The notes under the pieces were generated by a model. It was not told where the DNA came from, searched no databases, and worked only from the letters and a program-made list of their open reading frames with translations. A stretch of 64,000 nucleotides of DNA, taken from JABSOG01 sp041583135 (GTDB lineage: Bacteria > Pseudomonadota > Gammaproteobacteria > Enterobacterales > Alteromonadaceae). Both the position numbers and the translations under genes were made by a program. The stretch is taken from NCBI GenBank assembly GCA_041583135.1, contig JBFHGJ010000004.1, positions 68,902 to 132,901 on the forward strand. The letters run 5' to 3'. Below, piece after piece: positions 24,823-33,481 of this stretch (its first letter is position 1; every line of letters starts with the position of its first letter).

Positions 24823-27285
24823 TTAAACCTCCTGCTGCCATGACAGCGTTCTAAGACAGTCGGCAAATACCCCGGCCGCCGTTACTTCAGCACCAGCACC
24901 ATAACCGCGGATCACAAAAGGGATCGGCTGATAATAGTGACTTGAGATCGCCAAAGCGTTCTCACCATCTTTGACATTATAAAGCGGGTTGGCCGCGTCG
25001 ATGTTTTGCACTGAAACCGAACAGCGGCCCTGTTCAATTTTACCGACATAACGCAGCACCTCACCTCTGGCCTTGGCCTCTGCCACCTTTTCGGCATAAT
25101 AGTCGTCCAACTGCGGCAATCTTGCAATAAAAGTGTCGATATCGCCACTATCGTCAAAATGACTTGGTAATAAAGACTCCACTTCAATATCGTCAAGTTC
25201 CAGTGCCAACCCGGCCTCGCGAGCCATGATCAACAGCTTCCGGGCAACGTCCATACCACTTAAATCGTCACGGGGATCCGGCTCGGTAAAACCGTTGGCT
25301 TTGGCGGTAAGCGTCGCTTCGCTGATGCTCATCCCCTCATCGAGCTTGCCTAAAATGTAAGACAACGATCCGGATAAAATCCCTTCAAAGCGCACCAGCT
25401 GATCGCCCGCATTAAATAAGCCCTGTAAAGTATCAATGACAGGCAGCCCGGCACCGACGTTGGTTTCATACAAAAAGCGTCTTTTGTTGGCCAGCGCCGC
25501 CTGTCGTAATTGACCATAATAGGCCATAGAGCCGGTGTTGGCCTTTTTGTTGGGGGTAACGACATGAAAACCCGCGTTTAAGAAATCAAGATACTGCTTA
25601 GCTATCTCCTCACTTGACGTACAATCGACCAATACAGGATTTATCAGGTGGTTTTGTTCGACAAACTCACTTAAATTGGCCAATGAAAATGACGCGTCAG
25701 TCTGTTCGATGGCCGCTTGCCAGTTCTGTAGGTCAATGCCTTTTTCATCGAGCAGTAACTTTTGCCTTTTGGCGATGCCGTATACTTTGACTTTCATATT
25801 GCGTGCCGCCGACAGTTCGGTTTGTTGCCTTGCCACCTGACGAATAAATTCGCCACCAACCACACCACAGCCGACCACAAACAGGTCGATACTCGGCACA
25901 TGGGTAAAGAAATTCTCATGACAGACCTTGATCGCATCGTTTTGCGAGCGACGATCGATTACCGCCGAAATGGAACCTTCCGAGGAGTCTTGGGCAATGG
26001 CCACAATATTGACCCGCGCTTGGGCCAAAGAGGCAAAAAACTTGGCCGCTACGCCCTTTTTCGCCCGCATCCCTTCACCGATTAACGAAATGATGGCCAC
26101 ATCTTCAAAAGGCTCTATCGGGTCAAGCCAGCCGTTTTGCAGCTCCAATTCAAATTCCTGCTCAAGCGCCTCTTTGGCGCTAGGCACATCCTGCTCGGCA
26201 ATACAAAAACTCATCGACAACTCAGAGGAGGATTGTGAAATCAACACCACCGCGATTTTGTTTTTGGATAAGGTAGAAAAGACACGGCTGACGGTGCCGA
26301 CAATACGTTTAACCCCACGACCGGAAACAGTAAGCACCGCAAGGTTTTCCAAACATGATACCGCCTTGGCAATTTGCTTCGACTTGCTGTCGGCATTGAT
26401 CACCGTGCCGGGGTTTTGGGGGGCAAGGGTATTTTTGATCACACAAGGAATGCGGTTTAGCGCCAACGGGCGAATGGTCTTGGGGTGAATAACCTTGGCG
26501 CCAAAATAAGACAACTCCATCGCTTCTTTGTATGACAGCTGTTCAATCAACACCGCATCTTTGACCATACGGGGGTCGGCACTATATACCCCATCGACGT
26601 CAGTCCAAATCTCGCAAACCTCGGCCCTTAAGGCTGCGGCGACAATGCTGGCGGAGTAATCCGAGCCGTTGCGTCCAAGTGTCACCAATTTGCCTTTATC
26701 GTTACAGGCGGTAAAGCCGGGCAATACGTAGACGTCGGCCGATTGGTCGGACAACAGTTGTTTCATGTTGCGGCGAGTCGCTTCAATATCGGCGGTGGCA
26801 TTGAGATAATCACCACTGGCTTTAATGCATTTTAGCGGGTCAAGGACCACAGCGCTTAAGCCTTGATGACTCAACAGCGCCTTGACAATGGGTGAGGTAA
26901 AACACTCACCGAAAGAGATCACTTGAGCAAAAATATGATCAGGACAATGCTTGAGCAACCGGACACCTTCAAGCAACACCTTGAGCTGCTCAATCTTATC
27001 GGCCACCAACTGATTGAGGGCTTGCAGGTCTTTGTCGCTCATCATCGCTTTAAAACCGCCGACCAAACCAGCGAGAAAGTCATTGAGTCCTTGTACCAAC
27101 TCATCCGTGCTTTCGCCTTTTTTGGCGGCATTGGCAAGATTGACCATGGTGTCGGTCACCCCTTGTGGCGCTGAGAAAATCACCGTTAAGGTGCTGGTAT
27201 TAGCCTGGCTGGTAATTAATTGGCAAACTTGTTCTATGCGTTTTACATTGGCTACTGACGAGCCACCAAACTTCAATACTCTCAT
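24823..27285 (-). CDS. thrA: Bifunctional aspartokinase / homoserine dehydrogenase I
   Basis: Catalyses the first and third steps from aspartate to threonine, normally inhibited by threonine. From ATG at 27285 the product is 820 residues, as in E. coli ThrA. The aspartokinase domain starts MRVLKFGGSSVAN and has the catalytic TLGRNGSDYSA. Two ACT-type regulatory segments lie in the middle. The homoserine dehydrogenase domain begins with the Rossmann motif VVGCGVVGGEF near residue 465 and ends with GAGAEVTAAGVFADC. The frame is open up to a GTG at 27300, but the ATG matches the family start and has GGAAG upstream. First gene of thrABC. Confidence 0.97.
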   Translation of the reverse strand: MRVLKFGGSSVANVKRIEQVCQLITSQANTSTLTVIFSAPQGVTDTMVNLANAAKKGESTDELVQGLNDFLAGLVGGFKAMMSDKDLQALNQLVADKIEQLKVLLEGVRLLKHCPDHIFAQVISFGECFTSPIVKALLSHQGLSAVVLDPLKCIKASGDYLNATADIEATRRNMKQLLSDQSADVYVLPGFTACNDKGKLVTLGRNGSDYSASIVAAALRAEVCEIWTDVDGVYSADPRMVKDAVLIEQLSYKEAMELSYFGAKVIHPKTIRPLALNRIPCVIKNTLAPQNPGTVINADSKSKQIAKAVSCLENLAVLTVSGRGVKRIVGTVSRVFSTLSKNKIAVVLISQSSSELSMSFCIAEQDVPSAKEALEQEFELELQNGWLDPIEPFEDVAIISLIGEGMRAKKGVAAKFFASLAQARVNIVAIAQDSSEGSISAVIDRRSQNDAIKVCHENFFTHVPSIDLFVVGCGVVGGEFIRQVARQQTELSAARNMKVKVYGIAKRQKLLLDEKGIDLQNWQAAIEQTDASFSLANLSEFVEQNHLINPVLVDCTSSEEIAKQYLDFLNAGFHVVTPNKKANTGSMAYYGQLRQAALANKRRFLYETNVGAGLPVIDTLQGLFNAGDQLVRFEGILSGSLSYILGKLDEGMSISEATLTAKANGFTEPDPRDDLSGMDVARKLLIMAREAGLALELDDIEVESLLPSHFDDSGDIDTFIARLPQLDDYYAEKVAEAKARGEVLRYVGKIEQGRCSVSVQNIDAANPLYNVKDGENALAISSHYYQPIPFVIRGYGAGAEVTAAGVFADCLRTLSWQQEV

Positions 27286-27374
27286 GCGTTCATCTTCCAC
27301 GGTTCAATAACTTATTCTCTATGCCCAGCAAACTCGATTGCTCGGCGTGGTTATCTTTTCAAAAGCCCATAACG

Positions 27375-27406
27375 AAAAAACCCGGGGTTTGTGGCCCCGG
27401 GTTTTT
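27375..27406 (-). terminator. Threonine operon attenuator terminator
   Basis: On the minus strand AAAACCCGGGG and CCCCGGGTTTT form a strong stem around a 7-base loop, followed by six T residues (27380-27375). It lies between the leader peptide stop and thrA, exactly where a translation-controlled attenuator is expected. When threonine and isoleucine tRNAs are charged, the hairpin should form and stop transcription before thrA. Confidence 0.95.
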
Positions 27407-27439
27407 CCTGTGATTGAGTTATCAACAAAACGAGGCCAG

Positions 27440-27502
27440 CTAACCATACAAGGTAATGGTCAAGGTGGTGGTGGTTTTGGTGATAATGGTGATCTGTGTC
27501 AT
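27440..27502 (-). CDS. thrL: Threonine operon leader peptide
   Basis: A 20-residue leader peptide with nine threonines and four isoleucines, including four Thr codons in a row; it starts MTQITIIT and ends LTITLYG. This composition and its place before a strong terminator and thrA identify it as the thr attenuation sensor. Ribosome stalling at scarce Thr-tRNA or Ile-tRNA should prevent terminator formation. The Shine-Dalgarno sequence is weak. It differs in sequence from E. coli ThrL but has the same logic. Confidence 0.95.
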   Translation of the reverse strand: MTQITIITKTTTTLTITLYG

Positions 27503-27867
27503 GGTGCGTCTAAAAAATGCGTATCGCTCAATTAAAAAGTCAAAAAATTTGCCTCGGCCATGCCGGGCTGATTTATAAACTAACACAGTCATTTGAAAAA
27601 CGCTTGCGAAAAATCACCCAAATTCGTCACTTTTGAAAAAAAAATTTGTTATACAATATAACTTATTGTTTAAAAAGACATTAGCGATACAAGAGTAGAA
27701 CAATAACAGGAAAAAGCCGGTTTAATTGAACAAAGACAATTTAAAACCGCGATTTTGTTTATTTTTCAGCGTGAATTGGCTAAGTTTAAAGATAATGTTT
27801 AGGCCTTTAAGGCGAATCAAGAGGTTTCGAGTGTATTTCTGTATAATCAGTCACTTGGGGGCATCCC
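27503..27867. other. Intergenic region with thr promoter and sensor-kinase promoter
   Basis: About 365 AT-rich bases. On the minus strand, TATAAA at 27577-27572 and TTGACT near 27544 are candidate promoter boxes for thrL, but neither has a good partner at 16-18 bases. On the plus strand the stretch before 27868 has GGGG 7 bases before the kinase ATG as ribosome binding site. No other gene seen. Confidence 0.4.
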
Positions 27868-29640
27868 ATGCGAACTAAAAGTTTGTCTCGAAAACTTTTG
27901 ACCACCGTATTGTCGGTCTACTTTTTACTGACTTTTGCGGTGACCTGTTTTCAAGTGATTGGTGAATACCTGACCAGCAAAAGTCACATTACCGGCGAGT
28001 TGCAAACCCTGCAAAAAACCTTTAGCGGCAGCTTGACCCGGGCGATATGGGAACTCAACACACAACAAGCCGTTACCATTGCCGAGGGTCTTTTGGCGAT
28101 ACCAATGATAGAAGGCATCGTGGTCCGTGACGACAATCAAGAGATCATTTCAAAACTCGGCAAAGTGCCACAGATCACCGAACGCTACAGCAATACGCTG
28201 ATCTCCGAGGGCATTCCTTTAGATGATTCGGTAACCGGTCTTTTCGGCTACGCCTTTCCGCTGATCTTCGAGTTTTCAGGTCGCGCTACCCATGTCGGTG
28301 ACGTGACGCTGATCTCCAGCCGCGAGGTTGTCATCGATCGTATCCTCATCAGCATTTACTTTTTAGTCGGCAATGCGGTGATCAAAACGCTGTTTTTGAT
28401 CTTCTTATTTTTATACTCGTTCCGGCGTCACTTAACCGACCCTCTTAACGAACTGACCCAACAAATTGAAGAACTGGAAATCGACGATTTAGAAGGCGTG
28501 CAACTGACCATTCATTCGACTGAAAACAACGAACTCAACGTTATGGAGTCGGCCTTTAATCGTCTGATCACCAAAGTACAGGAATATAAAAGCGCCCTTG
28601 AAAGTGCGAAAAAAGAGCTGGTGCTCACTAACGAGAAGCTCGATAAACACAACCTCACACTCGAACAGGAAGTCGCCCGCAAAACCTCCAATCTCAGCCA
28701 CGCCATGATTGACCTGCAACAACAAAAGCAGCAGCTTGAATACAATCAAAAGGAACTCACCCAAGAGATAGCCAAACGGCGACAAAAAGAAGATGAGTTG
28801 ACCCACAACCAGCAAGAGCTGGAAAAAATGGTCGATGAACTCAACCAAGCCCAAGACAGACTGTTGCAAAATGAAAAATTTGCCGCCATCGGTGGTTTGG
28901 TGGCGGGCTTAACCCACGAAGTCAACACCCCCATCGGCATCGGCGTCACTGCCACCACCTTTTTGGCCGATAAGATAGAAAAGCTCGATAAAGAGTATCA
29001 AAACAAAACCCTCAGTCCCAAATTGCTTGAGAGTTTTATCAAAGAAGCAAAAGAAAGCGCAGGTCTGTTGATGAGTAATTTAGAGCGTGCCTCGGAGCTT
29101 ATTGCCAGCTTTAAACAGATCACGGTCGATCAGGCCAGTGGCGCCATTCGCACCATCAACCTCAAAGCCTATCTTCAAGAAATCGTCCACTCTCTCTCAC
29201 CGAAATTGAAGAAAAATCAATATAAAATCGACATTATCTGTCCAGAGATGATTGAGCTGGCGATCCCCGCCGGAGCCATTTCGCAGATCTTCACCAACCT
29301 GATATTAAACTCGGTGATCCACGGCTTTGACAGCAATGCCAAAGGCAATATCACCATTGAAGTTACCGAAGTCGGTGATGACATTAAGATTGACTACTCA
29401 GACAATGGTAAAGGGGTTAGCCAAACTCAGCTCAAACAACTGTTTGACCCCTTCTTCACCACCAAAAGAGAGCAAGGCGGCAGCGGCCTAGGCACCCATA
29501 TCGTATATAACTTGGTGCGTCAAACCCTCGGCGGCGATATCAGTGCCACTAGCCAAATCGGTCAAGGACTGAGCTACCACATCAGCTTTCCGAAAGAGAA
29601 CACCTTTGCCGCCGAGTTATTGCATGAACAGGACGAGTAA
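27868..29640 (+). CDS. Membrane sensor histidine kinase
   Basis: A 590-residue inner-membrane kinase. TM1 spans about 9-30 and TM2 about 159-185, bracketing a periplasmic sensor of about 125 residues. A HAMP-like segment follows, then a long coiled coil (about 230-335). The phospho-acceptor H350 lies in GLVAGLTHEVNTPIG. The ATPase domain shows the N box (NLILNSVIHGF), G1 (DNGKGV), F box (FDPFFTTK) and G2 (GSGLGTHIV). It has no receiver domain and no adjacent response regulator, so it is an orphan kinase. The H-box type HEVNTPIG is shared by many two-component kinases of marine gammaproteobacteria. Signal unknown. Confidence 0.9.
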   Translation: MRTKSLSRKLLTTVLSVYFLLTFAVTCFQVIGEYLTSKSHITGELQTLQKTFSGSLTRAIWELNTQQAVTIAEGLLAIPMIEGIVVRDDNQEIISKLGKVPQITERYSNTLISEGIPLDDSVTGLFGYAFPLIFEFSGRATHVGDVTLISSREVVIDRILISIYFLVGNAVIKTLFLIFLFLYSFRRHLTDPLNELTQQIEELEIDDLEGVQLTIHSTENNELNVMESAFNRLITKVQEYKSALESAKKELVLTNEKLDKHNLTLEQEVARKTSNLSHAMIDLQQQKQQLEYNQKELTQEIAKRRQKEDELTHNQQELEKMVDELNQAQDRLLQNEKFAAIGGLVAGLTHEVNTPIGIGVTATTFLADKIEKLDKEYQNKTLSPKLLESFIKEAKESAGLLMSNLERASELIASFKQITVDQASGAIRTINLKAYLQEIVHSLSPKLKKNQYKIDIICPEMIELAIPAGAISQIFTNLILNSVIHGFDSNAKGNITIEVTEVGDDIKIDYSDNGKGVSQTQLKQLFDPFFTTKREQGGSGLGTHIVYNLVRQTLGGDISATSQIGQGLSYHISFPKENTFAAELLHEQDE

Positions 29641-29680
29641 TTCGTCCTCAACCATTTTCCTGAAATAATCTCAATTCGGG

Positions 29681-30007
29681 TTAAACAAGCCAGTTCAGCA
29701 ACCCATTGACCACAGTGATCAACACCGCAGCGATAAGCGTCGTGCCGATGCTGTCAATTTCAAAGTCATCCAAGATTTTATCGGTAAGCCACAACATAAA
29801 GGCGTTGATAACAAAGTGAAACAGGCCGAAAGTGATCAAAATAAACGGCAATGCCAAGAACGTCAGTAGCCAGCCTAAGGCAAAATTCACCAAGGAGTAA
29901 ACCACCGCCACAATGACCGCAGTGATCGGCTTTTTCAGCTTAAACCCCGGCAATATGTGTTCAATGAGGAAAATAGTGATGCTTAATAACAGCAACTTGG
30001 TTATCAT
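29681..30007 (-). CDS. Phage-holin-like family 4 membrane protein (YvlD-like)
   Basis: A 108-residue protein that is almost entirely hydrophobic, with about four membrane segments and the family features LPGFKLKKPITAVIVA and FVINAFMLWLTD. This matches the Phage_holin_4_2/YvlD family, widespread in bacterial chromosomes and not a marker of prophage. Function is poorly known. It is convergent with the sensor kinase gene and divergent from rdgC, so it is a single-gene unit. Confidence 0.85.
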   Translation of the reverse strand: MITKLLLLSITIFLIEHILPGFKLKKPITAVIVAVVYSLVNFALGWLLTFLALPFILITFGLFHFVINAFMLWLTDKILDDFEIDSIGTTLIAAVLITVVNGLLNWLV

Positions 30008-30077
30008 GTCGCCCTACCTCGTAATTAATTAGACAAAAAGACCTTTATCGGTTCGACAATAAAGGATATATATTTCA

Positions 30078-30974
30078 ATGTGGTTTTCCAATTTATATTT
30101 TTTCAAGTTTACCAAGCCTTTTGAGACCTCAGCAGAAGAACTGGAAAGCGCTTTAAATGCACTTAAATTCACCCCATGCGGCACCTTGGATATGTCAAAA
30201 ATGGGCTGGACCTCGGCATTGGGTCACAATTCTGACGCCTTTTGTCACAGCGCCGCCGGCTCTATCTTAATGCGCTTGAAAAAAGAAGAGAAAATACTGC
30301 CCACCTCTGTCATCAAAGATCTGATGGAAGAGAAAATCGCCAATATCGAAAAAGCCGAAGGTCGTCAGGTCAAGAAAAAAGAAAAAGACCAGATTAAAGA
30401 AGACATCATTCACTCATTGTTGCCCCAAGCATTCACTAAGTCCTCTTTTGTCAACGGCTACATCGATACGGCAAACAACCTTCTAGTCATCAATACCTCA
30501 AGCAAAGCCAAAGCCGATGACTTTATGGCGATGCTGCGTAAAGCCATCGGCACTTTGCCGGTAGAGCCTATCCGCAAAGATGGCACCATCGAAGTCTTAC
30601 TGACCTTGTGGCTTAAAAACGGCCTCCCGCAAGAATTTGAGCTGGAAATGGAAGCCGAGTTGAAACACCCGGAAGAAGGCGGTGCCATCGTCAAGCTCAA
30701 GCAGCAGGACCTGACCGCAGATGAAGTCACTCGTCATTTGGAATCGGGCAAACAGGTCACCAAGCTGGCCTTAATGTGGCAAGAGCGCCTGACCTTTATC
30801 TTAGCCGACGATATCTCTTGTAAGCGGGTGAAGTTCACCGACTTGGTCAAAGAACAAAACGACGACATTCCAAAAGAAGATATTCTCACCAAACTCGATG
30901 CCGACTTTACTCTGATGTCGGCAGAATTTGCTGAATTTTTGCCTTACCTAATCAAAGAAGTTACCGGCGAATAA
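30078..30974 (+). CDS. rdgC: Recombination-associated protein RdgC
   Basis: Ring-shaped double-strand DNA-binding protein that limits RecA activity and assists at replication forks. The 298-residue product starts MWFSNLYFFKFTKPF and has the family segments GWTSALG and EEKILPTSVIKDLMEEKI. Length is close to E. coli RdgC (303). It is a single gene with a strong hairpin after it. Confidence 0.96.
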   Translation: MWFSNLYFFKFTKPFETSAEELESALNALKFTPCGTLDMSKMGWTSALGHNSDAFCHSAAGSILMRLKKEEKILPTSVIKDLMEEKIANIEKAEGRQVKKKEKDQIKEDIIHSLLPQAFTKSSFVNGYIDTANNLLVINTSSKAKADDFMAMLRKAIGTLPVEPIRKDGTIEVLLTLWLKNGLPQEFELEMEAELKHPEEGGAIVKLKQQDLTADEVTRHLESGKQVTKLALMWQERLTFILADDISCKRVKFTDLVKEQNDDIPKEDILTKLDADFTLMSAEFAEFLPYLIKEVTGE

Positions 30975-30985
30975 TCATCAAATCC

Positions 30986-31011
30986 GATAGGCGATACCTT
31001 TATCGCCTATC
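30986..31011. terminator. Hairpin between convergent rdgC and the HDOD gene
   Basis: A perfect 11-bp stem GATAGGCGATA / TATCGCCTATC with loop CCTT, between two convergent stops. No long T run on either strand, so it is a probable but not typical terminator for both genes. Confidence 0.65.
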
Positions 31012-31021
31012 TCGCCTTTGC

Positions 31022-31861
31022 TTAGGCAAACGCGCTCTTAATACTCTCTACATTTTCTAAAAACTCATCGCTTTGTAGATAGTGCTCATCGGCCAATACG
31101 CCTTTATTGACATAGCTGGTCATCCAGTGAACGGTGTCGGTATTTTTCAGTACACCGGCATAGATGGCGCCAACGCGAACAAAATCGACATAAGCGGGTT
31201 CATCGGGCTGATAATTAAAGTCGCTCCATCTTTGCGCCACCTCTGAGAATTCATCGCTAAAGCCCCACGCCTTCATGATTGAGCTACCGACTCTGCCGGA
31301 CAGTTTGGCAATGGCTTGAGATAGAAACTCAGGGTTGGCAAACACATCTTCATGACGCTCAGCTTCGGTCAAAATCGGCAACACCCCAATATTGTGGATC
31401 AAAGAGGCCAAGGTGATGGTTTCCATGGTCAAATGGCTGTGTTTGTTGCGCTTGAGATAATCCTGCATCAAGGCAATGGCAACCACAGAGACATCAACCG
31501 TCTTTTGCCACGCTCTGCCCATATAATTGCTGATCAAGGCGTTTTTCGACACGAACAGCTGTTCCATGGCCATCGCAGTGGCGATATTTTTGATTTGTCT
31601 CAAGCCGATACGCGTCACGGCCTGATTGATGGTTTCGACCTTGACTTTGCGGCTGATCATCGCCGAATTGGCGACTTTCATGATCCGTGCCGACATCGCC
31701 GGATCTTGCGCGATGACATCTGCCATCTTCGATAGGTTGACCTTGGGGTCATCGGCGGTTCGACGGATCTTGACCGCAACCTCAGGTAAGGTCGGTAAAG
31801 TCAGGGTGTCTGTATTGATTCGTTCAATTAAAATCGTCAGTAAGGCGTTTTGAGTGGACAT
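31022..31861 (-). CDS. HDOD domain protein
   Basis: A 279-residue cytoplasmic protein made of one HDOD domain, related to HD hydrolases but usually without catalytic activity. The typical start LPTLPEVAVKIRRTADDP is present, then AQDPAMSARIMKVANSA and ASLIHNIGVLPIL. The HD pair of active phosphohydrolases is replaced by HNIG. HDOD proteins act in signalling, competence or stress pathways in gammaproteobacteria. No effector domain is attached. Neighbours do not clarify the role. Confidence 0.88.
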   Translation of the reverse strand: MSTQNALLTILIERINTDTLTLPTLPEVAVKIRRTADDPKVNLSKMADVIAQDPAMSARIMKVANSAMISRKVKVETINQAVTRIGLRQIKNIATAMAMEQLFVSKNALISNYMGRAWQKTVDVSVVAIALMQDYLKRNKHSHLTMETITLASLIHNIGVLPILTEAERHEDVFANPEFLSQAIAKLSGRVGSSIMKAWGFSDEFSEVAQRWSDFNYQPDEPAYVDFVRVGAIYAGVLKNTDTVHWMTSYVNKGVLADEHYLQSDEFLENVESIKSAFA

Positions 31862-32095
31862 GGTATTACCTTGTTGTTATCACTTGTCGGTGAAGACCGA
31901 GCGCAAACATCGACGTTGTGGGATATGTCACCTGAACTCAGGTTATGTAATTTCATCAGGGGGTTACCCTTCCCTTATCTATTGAGTATTAATCAAATCT
32001 CAACAGAACGTTAGTATAAACGCGCTATTTTTTGTGTTAAAGCAAAGAATCGGGTAATAATAGCAAAATCAGGCTAATTCTCAGGCGCAACCGGC

Positions 32096-33481
32096 ATGAC
32101 ATTCATTGAAGCATTACAGCAAATCGTCCCTCCCCATCAGTTTTATGACCGACAAGCGCTCAGTCAGACCGCTGTCAGCTATTGGGAAAGCGAGCCGACC
32201 ACGGCACGTTGCAAGGTCTGCCCAAGCTCGACAGAGCAAGTCAGCCAAATCCTCAAACTGTGTCATCACTATGGGCAAGCGGTTGTCACTCAAGGTGGCC
32301 TAACCGGCTGCGTACAAGGGGCGAAAGCCACGGCCGAAGAAGTCATTTTATCCCTTGAAAAGCTCAACCAAATTGAACACATCGACACCAACGCCGGAAC
32401 GGTCACGACCCAAGCGGGTGTCATTTTAGAGGCGTTGCAGCAAGCTCTTGCTGAAAAACAGTGGCTATATCCGGTCGATTTGGGCGCGAGAGGTTCTTGC
32501 ACCATCGGGGGGAATATCGCCACCAACGCCGGTGGAATAAATGTCCTACGCTATGGCATGACTCGTGACCAAGTGCTGGGGTTAGAAGTGGTCATGGCCG
32601 ACGGCACCATTATGAACTTGCAAAATCATATGCTTAAGAATAACTCAGGCTATGACTTAAAACAGCTGTTCATCGGCAGTGAAGGCACCTTGGGGGTCGT
32701 CACCAAAGCGGTGCTTAAACTCAGCCCAATACAAGATAAGCATCACACCGCTTTGGTTGCCGCCAATAACTTTGCCGCTGTGATTGATTTGCTCAAACGT
32801 GCCAAAGCCGAACTACAAGATAGTCTCAGTGCCTATGAGGTGATGTGGGGTGTCTATTATGACCAGCAAACCCAGCCCAAAGGCCATAAGCCGATATTGG
32901 CCAGTGGCTATCCATACTATGTGTTATTGGAAACCAGCCACCATAATGCGCCAAATGCCGACGCGCAGTTTGAAGCCCTTTTGGCGGATTGCTATGAGCA
33001 AAAGACAATTGTCGATGCCGCGATCGCCCACAGTGAGCAACAACGCCGCGCCATGTGGGACATACGTGAAAACTTTGAGCCAATTACCGGCCATCATGAG
33101 ATCTTCACTTATGATATCAGCCTGCCCATTGGCAATATGGCACAATACATCCCAAGTCTAACTCAGACACTGAAGTCCAACGCGCCACAGGCCAAGCTCT
33201 ATACCTTTGGCCATATTGCCGACGGCAATTTACATCTATTTATCAATCCGGGGCAAACTCAAGCACAACGCAGCGAGTTCGATGATTGGGTATATCAGCC
33301 GCTAGCAGCCCTATCAGGTGCTATTTCGGCTGAACATGGTATCGGCACTGAAAAGATGGCGGCACTGGCTCACTATTGCGACCCTGCCGCCTTGGCATTG
33401 ATGAAGACTTTAAAGCAAACGATGGATCCAAAAGGGATTTTAAATCCTGCGCGAGTGCTATGCCCTAATGTAACTGATTAA
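32096..33481 (+). CDS. FAD-binding oxidoreductase, GlcD / D-2-hydroxyacid dehydrogenase type
   Basis: A 461-residue flavoprotein of the vanillyl-alcohol oxidase fold. The N-terminal FAD-binding domain shows VVTQGGLTGCVQGA, LGARGSCTIGGNIATNAGG and NSGYDLKQLFIGSEGTLGV. The C-terminal FAD-linked oxidase domain has FGHIADGNLHL with likely metal-binding His residues, and ends SAEHGIGTEKM and DPKGILNPARV. Family members oxidise D-lactate, glycolate or D-2-hydroxyglutarate; the last is plausible from the GHIADGNLHL motif. The exact substrate cannot be told. The stop overlaps the convergent lipoprotein gene by 17 bases. Confidence 0.88.
   Translation: MTFIEALQQIVPPHQFYDRQALSQTAVSYWESEPTTARCKVCPSSTEQVSQILKLCHHYGQAVVTQGGLTGCVQGAKATAEEVILSLEKLNQIEHIDTNAGTVTTQAGVILEALQQALAEKQWLYPVDLGARGSCTIGGNIATNAGGINVLRYGMTRDQVLGLEVVMADGTIMNLQNHMLKNNSGYDLKQLFIGSEGTLGVVTKAVLKLSPIQDKHHTALVAANNFAAVIDLLKRAKAELQDSLSAYEVMWGVYYDQQTQPKGHKPILASGYPYYVLLETSHHNAPNADAQFEALLADCYEQKTIVDAAIAHSEQQRRAMWDIRENFEPITGHHEIFTYDISLPIGNMAQYIPSLTQTLKSNAPQAKLYTFGHIADGNLHLFINPGQTQAQRSEFDDWVYQPLAALSGAISAEHGIGTEKMAALAHYCDPAALALMKTLKQTMDPKGILNPARVLCPNVTD

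Noticed and set aside
27544..27577. Promoter for thrL with TATAAA and TTGACT
   Set aside because: The two boxes are in the wrong order or spacing for one promoter; I could not choose a supported -35/-10 pair.
29681..30007. Prophage remnant suggested by the holin-like family name
   Set aside because: The YvlD-like family is a normal chromosomal gene; no other phage gene, integrase or att repeat is nearby.
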